Assembly (NCBI GenBank): GCA_026129185.1
Contig: JAHCIO010000001.1
Span: 1 to 64,000 of the forward strand
Origin: Promineifilum sp019695075
GTDB taxonomy: Bacteria > Chloroflexota > Anaerolineae > Promineifilales > Promineifilaceae
Direction: 5' to 3'
Length of the DNA stretch: 64,000 bases
Shown here: in pieces, positions 25,905 to 35,194 of the stretch
Position numbering within the stretch: position 1 is the first letter of the stretch
Layout: each line of letters opens with the position of its first letter
Translations under genes and position numbers: made by a program
The notes under the pieces: model-generated
Told to the model about the DNA's origin: nothing
Database searches by the model: none
What the model saw: the letters and a program-made list of their open reading frames with translations, nothing else

Positions 25905-26915
25905 CTAATCCCTGTCGTCGAGGATATCCTCGACCTCATCGGGATCGGCGTCGTTGGTCTCCCACGGGTCGTGGTGTTCGCGGGGCCGCCAGGCGCGATC
26001 CGCTTCCAGCAGCGCGTCGTCGCCGGCCTGCTCCAGGCCCAGGTTGTAGACGATGTCGGCCAGGTCGTCGGCGCTCAGTTCGACGCCTTCCCGCTCGACC
26101 TCCTCTAGCTGCGTCTCCAATACATCGCGTTCGACGAGCTTCTCATTGATCCGCCGGCGCAGGTCGGCGGCCAGTTCGGCGATGAGGTCGCGTCCCTCGG
26201 CCGCAGCCCGTTCGGCGCGACGCAAGAGCCGGGCGCTGTCGTGGCGCTCCAGCGTGGCCAACTCGGCAGCGATCTCGGCCAGGCGGCGGCGGCAGTGATC
26301 GACCTCGCGCTGCAAGACCGCGGCCAGGGCCTCGTCCGTCTGCGGCCCACGCGGCGCTGCGTCCGGCTCCTCGGCCAAACGCTGTAGCGCGGCCAGATCG
26401 CCGGCGGCGTAGGCGGCGTTGATGGCCATCATGAGGTCAGTGCGGTAGGCGCGGGTGGCCTCGTCCTCGGCCAGGTCGGGGTGGAAGCGGCGGGCCAGTT
26501 GGCGATAGAGTTGCTTCAGGGCCGCCTGTTGCTCGGCCGCCAGGGCCGGGCGCGGCGCTTCGGCCGTCTGACGATAGCGGTAGTTGCCCGACGCGGCCGC
26601 CTCTTCGCCGCGAAAGCGCCAGCCCCGCTCGCTCCGGGCCGCGTCGCTGGGCGCGTCCTCCCAATCGAGGGCGTCCTGATAGTGGCGCAGGGCGGCACGC
26701 AGCTCGTCGATCTCCTCTTGCAGCGCGTCCAGCCGCCGGCTGAGCGATTCCAGCCGGGCGCGCAGGCGGTACTCGAACGCGCTAATGGCCGCCAGGTGGT
26801 CGGCTAATTGCGTCTCGGCGTCGATGAGCTGCGGGCGCAGTTCGGCCAGCAGCGCTTCCAGCACGGCGATGCGCTCGCGCCAGTTGGGGCCGGATTGAAT
26901 GACTTCGCTGTCCAT
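25905..26915 (-). CDS. Coiled-coil protein with J-domain-like module
   Basis: A 336-residue protein: residues 10-70 form a coiled coil (RLRARLESLSRRLDALQEEI), residues about 125-180 a J-domain-like helical hairpin with HPD (LYRQLARRFHPDLAED), then another long coiled coil (CRRRLAEIAAELATLERH) and an acidic tail. HPD is the DnaK-stimulating motif of J proteins, so a DnaK co-chaperone role is possible. ATG 26915 is chosen; longer in-frame starts pass through the GAATCGC hairpin repeats. Confidence 0.75.
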   Translation of the reverse strand: MDSEVIQSGPNWRERIAVLEALLAELRPQLIDAETQLADHLAAISAFEYRLRARLESLSRRLDALQEEIDELRAALRHYQDALDWEDAPSDAARSERGWRFRGEEAAASGNYRYRQTAEAPRPALAAEQQAALKQLYRQLARRFHPDLAEDEATRAYRTDLMMAINAAYAAGDLAALQRLAEEPDAAPRGPQTDEALAAVLQREVDHCRRRLAEIAAELATLERHDSARLLRRAERAAAEGRDLIAELAADLRRRINEKLVERDVLETQLEEVEREGVELSADDLADIVYNLGLEQAGDDALLEADRAWRPREHHDPWETNDADPDEVEDILDDRD

Positions 26916-26990
26916 GTGGGTCGTTGTCCTTGGCGACCGCGGTCGGCGGCCCAGTCCATCATAGCATAGAAAACGGATCATATCTCGTGG

Positions 26991-27081
26991 CGCGATTCTC
27001 CGAATCGCGTCGCGCCACGCAAGGAGGCGATTCGGAGAATCGCGCCACGCAAGGATGCGATTCGGGAGAATCGCGCCACAT
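26991..27081. repeat. GAATCGC hairpin repeats, small array
   Basis: One inverted copy (GCGATTCTCCGAATCGC) is followed by two direct copies (GCGATTCGGAGAATCGC and GCGATTCGGGAGAATCGC) with GCGCCACGCAAGGA spacers. Same family and same inverted-then-direct order as 9245-9430. Confidence 0.85.
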
Positions 27082-27087
27082 GGGCGC

Positions 27088-27116
27088 TTGACAGCGCTCA
27101 TGTGTGGCGCTAGAGT
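27088..27116 (+). promoter_or_regulatory. Promoter of the ABC transporter operon
   Basis: TTGACA (27088-27093) and TAGAGT (27111-27116) are 17 bp apart, 26 bp before the ATG. Confidence 0.7.
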
Positions 27117-27141
27117 GCAGAGTGGCGCGGAGGCGCTGCCC

Positions 27142-28065
27142 ATGATTCGCACAGAGAACCTCACCAAATCCTTCGGCGATCACCTGGCCGTTGACCGGTT
27201 GACGCTGGACATCAATGCCGGCGAAGTGTTCGGCTTCCTGGGGCCGAACGGCGCGGGCAAGACGACGACTATCCGCATGTTGAGCAGCCTCATCTCCCCC
27301 TCGGCCGGACGGGCGACGGTGATGGGCTACGAGGTTGGCCGCGACGACCAGCAGATCCGCCGCCACGTTGGCATCCTGACGGAGACGCCGGGCATGTACG
27401 ACCGCCTCTCGGCGCGGCGCAACCTGACCATCTTCGCCCGGCTCTACGAGGTTGAAGCGGTTGACCGGCAGGTGGAGAAGTACCTGCGCCTGCTGGGCCT
27501 GTGGGAGCGGCGCGACGATGCCGTGGGCGAGTTCAGCAAGGGTATGCGCCAGAAGCTGGCCATTGCCCGCGCCCTGCTCCACGAGCCGCCGGTGCTGTTT
27601 CTCGACGAGCCGACGGCCGCCCTCGACCCGGAAGCGTCGCGCCTGGTGCATGACTTCATCAGCGAACTGCGCAGCGAGGGCCGGACGATCTTCCTCTGCA
27701 CCCATAACCTCGACGAGGCCGACCGGCTGTGCGACCGCGTGGCCGTCTTCAAGACCCACTTGCGCGTCGTGGACACGCCCGGCCGCCTGCGCCGGCAGGT
27801 CTACGGGCGGCAGGTGGTCTTTCATCTGGCCGGAGCGGCCGAGCCATACCTGGCTCTGGCGCGCGCCCTGCCGTTCGTCAGCGCCGCCGAAGCCGAGGCG
27901 GGCAAGCTCATCCTGACCCTCGACGATCCTGAAGGCCACAACCCCGACATCGTGCGTGCCCTGGTCGCTGCCGGCGCGGACATCCAATTCGTGGGCGAGT
28001 TGCGCTACTCGCTCGAAGACGTTTACTTGCAGCTGGTGAAGGACGACGCGACGCCGGCGACCTGA
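27142..28065 (+). CDS. ABC transporter ATP-binding protein
   Basis: A 307-residue ATPase with Walker A GPNGAGKTT (34-42), a signature variant FSKGMRQKL, Walker B VLFLDEPT, and the H-loop THNLDEADRLC. It matches the ABC-2 exporter type (natural-resistance or antibiotic export family). The ATG at 27142 follows GGAGG. It is 13 bp upstream of its permease. Substrate unknown; the C-terminal 80 residues are typical of this subfamily. Confidence 0.92.
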   Translation: MIRTENLTKSFGDHLAVDRLTLDINAGEVFGFLGPNGAGKTTTIRMLSSLISPSAGRATVMGYEVGRDDQQIRRHVGILTETPGMYDRLSARRNLTIFARLYEVEAVDRQVEKYLRLLGLWERRDDAVGEFSKGMRQKLAIARALLHEPPVLFLDEPTAALDPEASRLVHDFISELRSEGRTIFLCTHNLDEADRLCDRVAVFKTHLRVVDTPGRLRRQVYGRQVVFHLAGAAEPYLALARALPFVSAAEAEAGKLILTLDDPEGHNPDIVRALVAAGADIQFVGELRYSLEDVYLQLVKDDATPAT

Positions 28066-28078
28066 GCGGAGGCAACTC

Positions 28079-28873
28079 ATGGACAAGATCACAACGGTCA
28101 TCGCCAAAGAGTGGGCGGAGGTGTTCAAGAACAAGCTGGTGCTGTTCTCCGTCCTGTTTCTGCCGCTCATCCTGGCGGCCATTCCGCTGGTGATGCTCTT
28201 TGTCTTCCGGCAGGCCAGCGGCAGTATGTCCGCGGAGTTGAACGACCCGGAGATCATGGAACTGGCCGGGGCGCTATGCACGGGCCTGTCGGCGGCCGAC
28301 TGCACCATCGTCTACACGCTCAACCTGTTCGTGCTGATGTTCATGATCCTGCCCGTGGCCATCCCGGTGACGATTGCCGCCTATAGCATCGTTGGCGAGA
28401 AGACGACGCGCAGCCTGGAGCCGCTGCTGGCCACGCCGATCACGACGGCCGAACTGCTGGCGGCCAAGATCGTCGCCGCCATCGTGCCGGCCGTGCTGGC
28501 CACGTGGGTGGCGTTCGGCATCTTCCTGCTCGGCGTGCGGCTGCTGGCGTCGCCGGCGATCTTTGGCGAGTTCTTTGCCGCCCAGTGGTTGCTGGCCATC
28601 CTCGTCGTCGCCCCGCTGCTGACGCTGCTGTCGGCCTGCGTGGCCGTCATCGTCTCTTCGCGCGTCAGCGATCCGCGCGTGGCCGAGCAGCTCTCCTCGG
28701 TGGTCATCCTGCCGCTGATCCTGCTGGTCATCGGCCAGTCGGTGGGGCTGATCCTCATCGACCGGCAAGTCATCCTGCTCATGGGCTTAATCGTGTTGGT
28801 GCTCGACGCGGGCTTGCTCTGGCTGGCGGTGCGCCTCTTCCAGCGCGAGACGATTCTGACGCGCTGGAAGTAG
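28079..28873 (+). CDS. ABC-2 type transporter permease
   Basis: A 264-residue membrane protein with six hydrophobic segments, beginning ITTVIAKEWAEVFKNKLVLF as ABC-2 permeases do, and containing IVGEKTTRSLEPLLATPITT, the conserved cytoplasmic loop of the NatB/ABC-2 family. It is the permease partner of the preceding ATPase. A GGAGG site precedes the ATG. Confidence 0.9.
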   Translation: MDKITTVIAKEWAEVFKNKLVLFSVLFLPLILAAIPLVMLFVFRQASGSMSAELNDPEIMELAGALCTGLSAADCTIVYTLNLFVLMFMILPVAIPVTIAAYSIVGEKTTRSLEPLLATPITTAELLAAKIVAAIVPAVLATWVAFGIFLLGVRLLASPAIFGEFFAAQWLLAILVVAPLLTLLSACVAVIVSSRVSDPRVAEQLSSVVILPLILLVIGQSVGLILIDRQVILLMGLIVLVLDAGLLWLAVRLFQRETILTRWK

Positions 28874-28877
28874 GCTC

Positions 28878-28905
28878 TTGCCATTTCCGCCTAAGCGACT
28901 ATAAT
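28878..28905 (+). promoter_or_regulatory. Promoter of the rpsB operon
   Basis: TTGCCA (28878-28883) and perfect TATAAT (28900-28905) are 16 bp apart, only a few bases after the ABC permease stop. Confidence 0.75.
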
Positions 28906-28911
28906 CGATAC

Positions 28912-29131
28912 GATTTTCTGCCATCGCTTCCCTTTCCTGGTTAGCAGGCAAATTAACAGTTCACACACGCCTGGACCGAAGTGGCTGTGCTTGCAGGGCG
29001 ACGCGCCACCTTCCCAGGTCTCTTGCACGTGAAGACCGCCGCGGGTTGGCGCAGCGTGGCCCCTTGGCCATGCAAGTTCCACTCGGGTTGAAGGGCGTGG
29101 ACGACCAAAACAACGAAAAGGAGAATACCTC
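28912..29131 (+). promoter_or_regulatory. Long 5' leader of rpsB
   Basis: About 220 untranslated nt lie between the predicted transcription start and rpsB. The interior has inverted words such as CTTGCA (29021) with TGCAAG (29072) and a GTGGCCCC/GGCC block, so it is probably structured. rpsB is autoregulated by S2 at its leader in other bacteria; a similar role here is inferred. Confidence 0.5.
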
Positions 29132-30076
29132 ATGGCCATTGTTTCGATGAAAGCGCTCCTGGAAACAGGCGTGCACTTCGGTCACCGGACGCGCCGCTGG
29201 AACCCGAAGATGAAGCCCTATATTTTCACCGAGCGCAACGGGATCCATATCCTCGACTTGCAGCAGACGATCGTGCTCATCGAGGAAGCCTACAACGCCA
29301 TTCGCGACGCCGTGGCCAACGGCGGCGATGTGCTCTTCGTCGGCACCAAGCGTCAGGCGCAAGACACCGTCGCCCGCGAGGCGGCCCGCGGCAACCAGCC
29401 CTACGTCAACGACCGCTGGCTCGGCGGCACGCTGACCAACTGGCGGACCATCCGTCAGCGCATCAACTACCTGCGCGAGCTGGAGACCCGCCGCGAGGCC
29501 GGCGAGTTCGACCTGCTGAAGAAGACCGAGCGCTTGCGCATTGAGCGCGAGATCGAGAAGCTGAACCTGCGCCTGGGCGGCATCCGCGAGATGCGCGACC
29601 TGCCGGCGCTGCTGTTCGTCGTCGATGTCAGCCACGAAGTGACGGCCGTGCGCGAGGCCAACAGCCTGCGTATCCCCGTCGTCGGCGTCGTCGATACCAA
29701 TAGCGACCCCGACAACATCGACTACGTCATCCCGTCCAACGACGACGCCATTCGCGCCATTAAGCTCATCGTCGGCAAGATGGCCGACGCGGCGCTGGAA
29801 GGCATCGCCATGCGCAAGGAGACGATGCAGGAAGAGGTCACCGACTTCGACCGCTATCGTTACGAGAGCTTCGACGGCATGGAAGACGCCGAGGACGAGA
29901 TGCTGCTGGGCGCGTCAACCCTGAAGAAGATGCGCGAGGGCGCGCCGGCCGCGACCGAAGCGGCCGCCGAAGAAGAGACGCGCGAAGATATCCAGGTCGA
30001 TGTGTCCGATATCTTCCCCGGCGCGGCCGAGGCCGAGACTGAGATGCAGGCGGGCGTCGAGGACGTCACCCAGTAA
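29132..30076 (+). CDS. rpsB: 30S ribosomal protein S2
   Basis: A 314-residue S2 protein. The core (1-235) is recognisable from VSMKALLETGVHFGHRTRRW, FVGTKRQAQDTV and PVVGVVDTNSDPDNIDYVIP. A long acidic C-terminal extension (EEETREDIQVDVSDIFP) makes it about 60 residues longer than the E. coli protein. It is the first gene of the rpsB-tsf-pyrH-frr-uppS-cdsA block. The ATG follows AAAAGGAG. Confidence 0.97.
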   Translation: MAIVSMKALLETGVHFGHRTRRWNPKMKPYIFTERNGIHILDLQQTIVLIEEAYNAIRDAVANGGDVLFVGTKRQAQDTVAREAARGNQPYVNDRWLGGTLTNWRTIRQRINYLRELETRREAGEFDLLKKTERLRIEREIEKLNLRLGGIREMRDLPALLFVVDVSHEVTAVREANSLRIPVVGVVDTNSDPDNIDYVIPSNDDAIRAIKLIVGKMADAALEGIAMRKETMQEEVTDFDRYRYESFDGMEDAEDEMLLGASTLKKMREGAPAATEAAAEEETREDIQVDVSDIFPGAAEAETEMQAGVEDVTQ

Positions 30077-30098
30077 ATCCAACGGAGAGTTTGAGAAG

Positions 30099-30704
30099 AT
30101 GGCCATTACAGCCGAAATGGTGAAGGAATTGCGCGGGCTGACCGGGGCGGGCGTCCTGGAAGCCAAGAAAGCGCTGGAGCAGACCGAAGGCGACTTCGAG
30201 AAGGCGATCGACATCCTGCGCGAGAAGGGCGCCGCGCGCGCCGCCAAGCGCGCCGACCGCGCCGCCAAGGAAGGTCTGATCGAGCTATACGCCCACCCCG
30301 GCGGGCGCGTTGGCGTCATGCTGGAGCTGAACTGCGAGTCCGACTTTGTGGCCCGCACCGAGGGCTTCCGCGAGTTGGCCCACAACCTGGCCCTGCACAT
30401 CGCCGCCGCCGCGCCGCGCTACCTGCGGGCGGAGGACGTGCCCGCGGCCGAGATCGAGCGCGAGACGGCCGTGTTGAAAGCCCAGGCCATGTCCGAGGGC
30501 AAGCCGGAGGCCATCGCCGAGAAGATCGTCGCCGGGCGCATCACCAAGTTCTATGAGGAGATCTGCCTGCTGGAGCAGCCGTTCGTCAAGGACGAGAAGG
30601 TCAAGATCAAGGACATGTTGGCCGACGCCGTGCGCACGACGGGCGAGAACATGATGGTTCGCCGCTTCGTCCGCTATCAGTTGGGCGAGGCGTTGGAGGA
30701 CTGA
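30099..30704 (+). CDS. tsf: Elongation factor Ts
   Basis: A 201-residue EF-Ts, the short form also seen in Thermus, which exchanges GDP on EF-Tu. The UBA-like N-terminal motif is ITAEMVKELRGLTGAGVLEA and the core ELNCESDFVARTEGF follows, as does VKDEKVKIKDML near the end. ATG 30099 is placed after GGAGAG; earlier in-frame codons lie inside rpsB. 22 bp separate it from rpsB. Confidence 0.96.
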   Translation: MAITAEMVKELRGLTGAGVLEAKKALEQTEGDFEKAIDILREKGAARAAKRADRAAKEGLIELYAHPGGRVGVMLELNCESDFVARTEGFRELAHNLALHIAAAAPRYLRAEDVPAAEIERETAVLKAQAMSEGKPEAIAEKIVAGRITKFYEEICLLEQPFVKDEKVKIKDMLADAVRTTGENMMVRRFVRYQLGEALED

Positions 30705-30779
30705 GTCGAGGGGTTGGGTCGGGGGAGCCGCCAGCTTCGCCCATCGCCGACAAGTCAACACACTGAGGAGCGCAAGCCG

Positions 30780-31496
30780 ATGTCAGACGTTCGCTATAAG
30801 CGCATTCTCCTGAAGATGGGCGGCGAGGCGCTGGCCGGCCCCGGTGAGTTCGGTATCGACCCGCAACGCGCCGCCGAGGTCGCCCAGGTCGTGAAGGACG
30901 TTCACGACCTGGGCGTCCAGGCGGCGCTGGTGATCGGCGGCGGCAACCTGTGGCGTGGTTCGGTCGGCACGCAGTACGGCATGGACCGGACGACGGCCGA
31001 CCACATCGGCATGGTGGCCACGGTCATGAACGCTCTGGCGTTGAAGGATGTGCTGGAGCGGGCCGGCGTCGTCACCCGCGTGCAGACCGCCTTCGAGATT
31101 CGCGCCATCGCCGAGCCGTACATCCGCCTGCGTGCCATCCGCCACATGGAGAAGGGGCGCGTCGTCATCCTGGCCGGCGGCACCGGCAACCCCTATTTCA
31201 CTACCGACTCGGCCGGCGCGCTGCGGGCGATGGAACTGAACGCCGACGTGCTCATCAAGGCCACCAAGGTCGGCGCGATTTATGATGACGACCCCATGAA
31301 GAACCCGGACGCCAAGCCATTCGACCGGCTGACGTATCTGGAATTCCTGCGCCTGCGCCTGCGCGTGCTCGATACGACGGCCGTCTCGCTGTGCATGGAC
31401 AATAATATGCCCATTGTCGTGTTGAACTTCTGGCAGAAGGACAGCGTCCGGCGGCTTGTGCTGGGCGAGACAGTGGGCACAACCATCTCGGCCTAG
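30780..31496 (+). CDS. pyrH: UMP kinase
   Basis: A 238-residue bacterial UMP kinase (amino acid kinase fold) that makes UDP for pyrimidine nucleotide synthesis. KRILLKMGGEAL opens it, VIGGGNLWRG is the phosphate loop, and GTGNPYFTTDSAGALRA is the UMP-binding region. The start at 30780 is preceded by TGAGGAG. Position in the conserved translation/nucleotide/cell-envelope block is typical. Confidence 0.96.
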   Translation: MSDVRYKRILLKMGGEALAGPGEFGIDPQRAAEVAQVVKDVHDLGVQAALVIGGGNLWRGSVGTQYGMDRTTADHIGMVATVMNALALKDVLERAGVVTRVQTAFEIRAIAEPYIRLRAIRHMEKGRVVILAGGTGNPYFTTDSAGALRAMELNADVLIKATKVGAIYDDDPMKNPDAKPFDRLTYLEFLRLRLRVLDTTAVSLCMDNNMPIVVLNFWQKDSVRRLVLGETVGTTISA

Positions 31497-31530
31497 CGCC
31501 GGGCTGACTTGAACCACAACGGAGGGTCCT

Positions 31531-32088
31531 ATGATTGCTGATGTCATCCGCGAAGCCAATGCCCGCATGAAGGGGGCGATCGCCTCGTTGGAATCCGATC
31601 TGGGAGCGTTTCGCACCGGCCGCGCCTCGACCAAGCTGGTCGAGCACCTCAAAGTGGAGCAGTATGGCATGGAGATGCAGCTCAACCAGATGGCGACTAT
31701 CTCCGTGCCGGAGCCGCAACAATTGGCCATCCGCCCCTATGACCGCAGTGCGCTGTCGGCCATCGAGAAGGCCATCATGAAATCCGACCTGGGCATCATG
31801 CCCAACAACGATGGCCAGATCATCCGCCTCAACATCCCCCGGCTGACCGAGGAGCGCCGCCGCGACCTGACGCGCATTGTTAACCGGCGCATCGAAGAGG
31901 CCAAGGTGGCCGTGCGCAACGTTCGCCGCGACCTGAACCACGATCTGAAAGAGTTGAAGGACGAGAAGATGATCGCCGAAGACGACTTCACGCGCGGCGA
32001 GAAGCAGCTTCAAGAAGTCACGGACAAGTACATCGCCCAAATCGACGACATCGGCCGGGCCAAAGACGCGGAGATTATGGAAGTCTGA
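31531..32088 (+). CDS. frr: Ribosome recycling factor
   Basis: A 185-residue RRF, which splits post-termination ribosomes with EF-G. The three-helix-bundle sequence is clear: RASTKLVEHLKVEQYG, IRLNIPRLTEERRRDL and the end DIGRAKDAEIMEV. The ATG follows GGAGGG. It is 2 bp upstream of uppS. Confidence 0.97.
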   Translation: MIADVIREANARMKGAIASLESDLGAFRTGRASTKLVEHLKVEQYGMEMQLNQMATISVPEPQQLAIRPYDRSALSAIEKAIMKSDLGIMPNNDGQIIRLNIPRLTEERRRDLTRIVNRRIEEAKVAVRNVRRDLNHDLKELKDEKMIAEDDFTRGEKQLQEVTDKYIAQIDDIGRAKDAEIMEV

Positions 32089-32090
32089 GC

Positions 32091-32834
<744 letters not shown>

Positions 32835-32843
32835 CTGCCCTTC

Positions 32844-33677
32844 ATGGACCTTAATCGCGCCCTTGTTGCCCTCGTCGTCGGTCCGGTGCTGATCGTCGCT
32901 GCCTATCTGGGCGGCTGGTACTTCTTTGTGCCGCTGGTGCTCGTCCTGCTGGCGGCCACGTCTGAGTATACGCGCATGATCACGGCCATGAGACACCACG
33001 CCCCACGCGCGCTGTTGATGCCGGCTGTGGGGCTTGTGCTGACGGCGATGGCCTGGGCCGAATATCGCGTCGTCAGCCTGGTCGTCTTTTTGGCCATTCT
33101 GGCCCTGCTCGTCTATTGCCTGTGGCGCTTCGAGCGCGGCCTGACGACCGACGCGGCCTCGGACTGGTTCGCCCTGGTGACGGGCCTCGTTCTGCTGGGC
33201 TGGATCGGCGGCCACTTCTTCCTCCTGCGCCGGCTGCCGGACGATGGCTTGCGCTGGACGCTGGTGGCTATGCTGACTATCTGGGCGGCCGACATGGGCG
33301 CTTATGGCGTTGGCTCTTTCCTGACCGGGCGCGTTCTGGGCCGCCATGCGCTCTCGCCGCGCCTCAGCCCCAAGAAGACGGTCGAGGGGTATATTGGCGG
33401 CATCATCATCGGCACGGGCGTTGCCCTGGCCGTGGCCGCGATCCTGGACGTGTCCTTGTTGCTGGCCGGCATCTGTGGCTTGGCGGTCAGTGTGCTCGGC
33501 CTGTTCGGCGACCTGAGCATTTCGCTGTTGAAGCGCGAAGCCGGCATGAAGGACTCCGGCACGCTGTTTGCCAGTCACGGCGGCGCGCTCGACCGGCTCG
33601 ACTCGCTCATCTGGGCCGGAGCCATTGTCTACTATCTGGTTGTCTACCTTGGCCCGCTGCTTCCCCCGGCCGGCTGA
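32844..33677 (+). CDS. cdsA: Phosphatidate cytidylyltransferase
   Basis: A 277-residue membrane enzyme making CDP-diacylglycerol, with about eight helices and the family signature SHGGALDRLDSLIW plus SPKKTVEGYIGG and GDLSISLLKREAGMKDSG. It closes the conserved block. The ATG is 9 bp after uppS. Confidence 0.95.
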   Translation: MDLNRALVALVVGPVLIVAAYLGGWYFFVPLVLVLLAATSEYTRMITAMRHHAPRALLMPAVGLVLTAMAWAEYRVVSLVVFLAILALLVYCLWRFERGLTTDAASDWFALVTGLVLLGWIGGHFFLLRRLPDDGLRWTLVAMLTIWAADMGAYGVGSFLTGRVLGRHALSPRLSPKKTVEGYIGGIIIGTGVALAVAAILDVSLLLAGICGLAVSVLGLFGDLSISLLKREAGMKDSGTLFASHGGALDRLDSLIWAGAIVYYLVVYLGPLLPPAG

Positions 33678-33712
33678 GGCGTTCCCACTGCGCACTGAAG
33701 GAGTACAAGCCT

Positions 33713-34738
33713 GTGTCTACTGTGACGACCATCGAGCGTTTCATTCTGGATCAGCAGCCGGAGTATGCTCGCGGCGAATTGACTAACCTGCTCTATGACA
33801 TTGCTCTCGCCGCCAAGATCATCGCCCACAAGACCAATCGCGCCGGGCTGATCGACATCCTGGGCGAGGCGGGGCAGATAAACGTCCAGGGCGAAGCGCA
33901 GCAGAAGCTCGACCTCTATGCCCACGACATCGTCCGCAAACTGTGCGACCACACCGGCCGGTTGTGCCTGATGGTCTCCGAGGAGTCAGAGGAAGTCCTG
34001 ACCATCCCCGCGCGCTATAGCAAGGGCAGCTATGTGTTGGTCTTCGACCCGCTGGATGGCTCCTCCAACATCGACGTGAACGTCAGCATCGGCACGATCT
34101 TCGGCGTCTTCCACTGCGTCGACCACGAGCGGCGCGGCCGGGTGGAGGACGCCCTGCAGCCGGCGCGCGACCTGGTGGCCGCCGGCTACGTGCTCTACGG
34201 GGCCAGCACCATGCTGGTCTATTCGACCGGCAGCGGCGTCCACGGCTTCACGCTCAATCCGGAGTATGGCGAATTCCTGCTGTCGCACCCGAACATGCGT
34301 CTGCCGGAGCCGCCGGCCTATTACAGCGTCAACTCGGCCTACTACAACCGCTGGTCGCCGGGCGTGCAGCAATTCTTCGACTGGCTGGAGGGCAAGGACG
34401 ACGACAGCCCCAACGTCTCGGCGCGCTACATCGGCTCGCTGGTGGCCGACTTCCATCGCAACCTGTTGCGCGGCGGCATCTTCTGCTATCCGGCCGAGAG
34501 CGGCCGCAAGGACGGCAAGCTGCGGCTGCTCTATGAAGCCGGGCCGCTGGCCTTTCTGATCGGGCAGGCCGGCGGCTATGCGTCCGACGGGCGGCGGCCG
34601 ATCCTCGACATCATGCCCACCCACCCGCATCAGCGCGTGGCCCTCTTCCTGGGCAATCGCGCGCTGGTGGAACGCGTGGAGGCGTTTGTACGTCTAGAAG
34701 AAGCAACCCCGGCGACGGGCGCGCCGGCGGCCGGATGA
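33713..34738 (+). CDS. fbp: Class 1 fructose-1,6-bisphosphatase
   Basis: A 341-residue FBPase for gluconeogenesis. The metal/phosphate site FDPLDGSSNIDVNVSIG (near 110) is the family signature, and the later region YPAESGRKDGKLRLLYEAG is typical. The GTG at 33713 follows GAAGGAG by 9 nt. It is 35 bp from cdsA and may share the operon transcript. Confidence 0.95.
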   Translation: MSTVTTIERFILDQQPEYARGELTNLLYDIALAAKIIAHKTNRAGLIDILGEAGQINVQGEAQQKLDLYAHDIVRKLCDHTGRLCLMVSEESEEVLTIPARYSKGSYVLVFDPLDGSSNIDVNVSIGTIFGVFHCVDHERRGRVEDALQPARDLVAAGYVLYGASTMLVYSTGSGVHGFTLNPEYGEFLLSHPNMRLPEPPAYYSVNSAYYNRWSPGVQQFFDWLEGKDDDSPNVSARYIGSLVADFHRNLLRGGIFCYPAESGRKDGKLRLLYEAGPLAFLIGQAGGYASDGRRPILDIMPTHPHQRVALFLGNRALVERVEAFVRLEEATPATGAPAAG

Positions 34739-34766
34739 ACTTAGGCAAAACGTTCATTTCGTCCGG

Positions 34767-34795
34767 TTGACCATAAGCAGGGGACATGCTATACT
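34767..34795 (+). promoter_or_regulatory. Promoter of the rho leader
   Basis: TTGACC (34767-34772) and TATACT (34790-34795) are exactly 17 bp apart. Transcription would start near 34802, about 390 nt before rho. Confidence 0.8.
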
Positions 34796-34801
34796 GTTAT
34801 A

Positions 34802-35194
34802 CATCCCACCGTGTAGGCCGATGAGTTCTGCGGGAATGCTTGGTGGGAGCCACGTGGCGGGCCGGCTTCGGAACCACCCGGTGGAATGAATCAAGCTCCC
34901 TCAAGCTGAGCAAAGCGAATAGCGTAGGCTCTATCGAACCGCCCTGACCTAGTTCCCCAGCTTAATCCATCGAATCGATTCACCGCTGGCCGCCGGCATT
35001 CGCCGAGCGTCAGCGGGACGAGTGGCATCACGATGGATCGGAACGGCCGCACGCGCCGCCATTGGCTTGCCGCGCGTGTCTGGTGGGCCTGTTGGGCAGA
35101 CAGCACGATCGCAGTGGTGGAATTGAATATAAAACGAAGTGGCCGCCGTGCGGCTCCTTGTTCGGAGGGGCACGGCGCCAAAGAGAAGTAATGT
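34802..35194 (+). promoter_or_regulatory. Long structured 5' leader of rho
   Basis: No ORF of note. The first part has TCCCACC (34804) that can pair with GGTGGGA (34841), and a CCGG-CTTCGG hairpin near 34863. A second domain has ATCCATCG (34965) pairing with CGATGGAT (35031) around a nested CCGCTG/CAGCGG stem. The layout suggests a regulatory leader, as rho is autoregulated through its leader in other bacteria, or a separate small RNA upstream of rho. Confidence 0.55.

Noticed and set aside
34802..35000. Rho leader as SRP RNA, 6S RNA or tmRNA
   Set aside because: The SRP tetraloop/GGAA...AGCA motifs, the 6S large open bubble and the tmRNA tag ORF are not seen.
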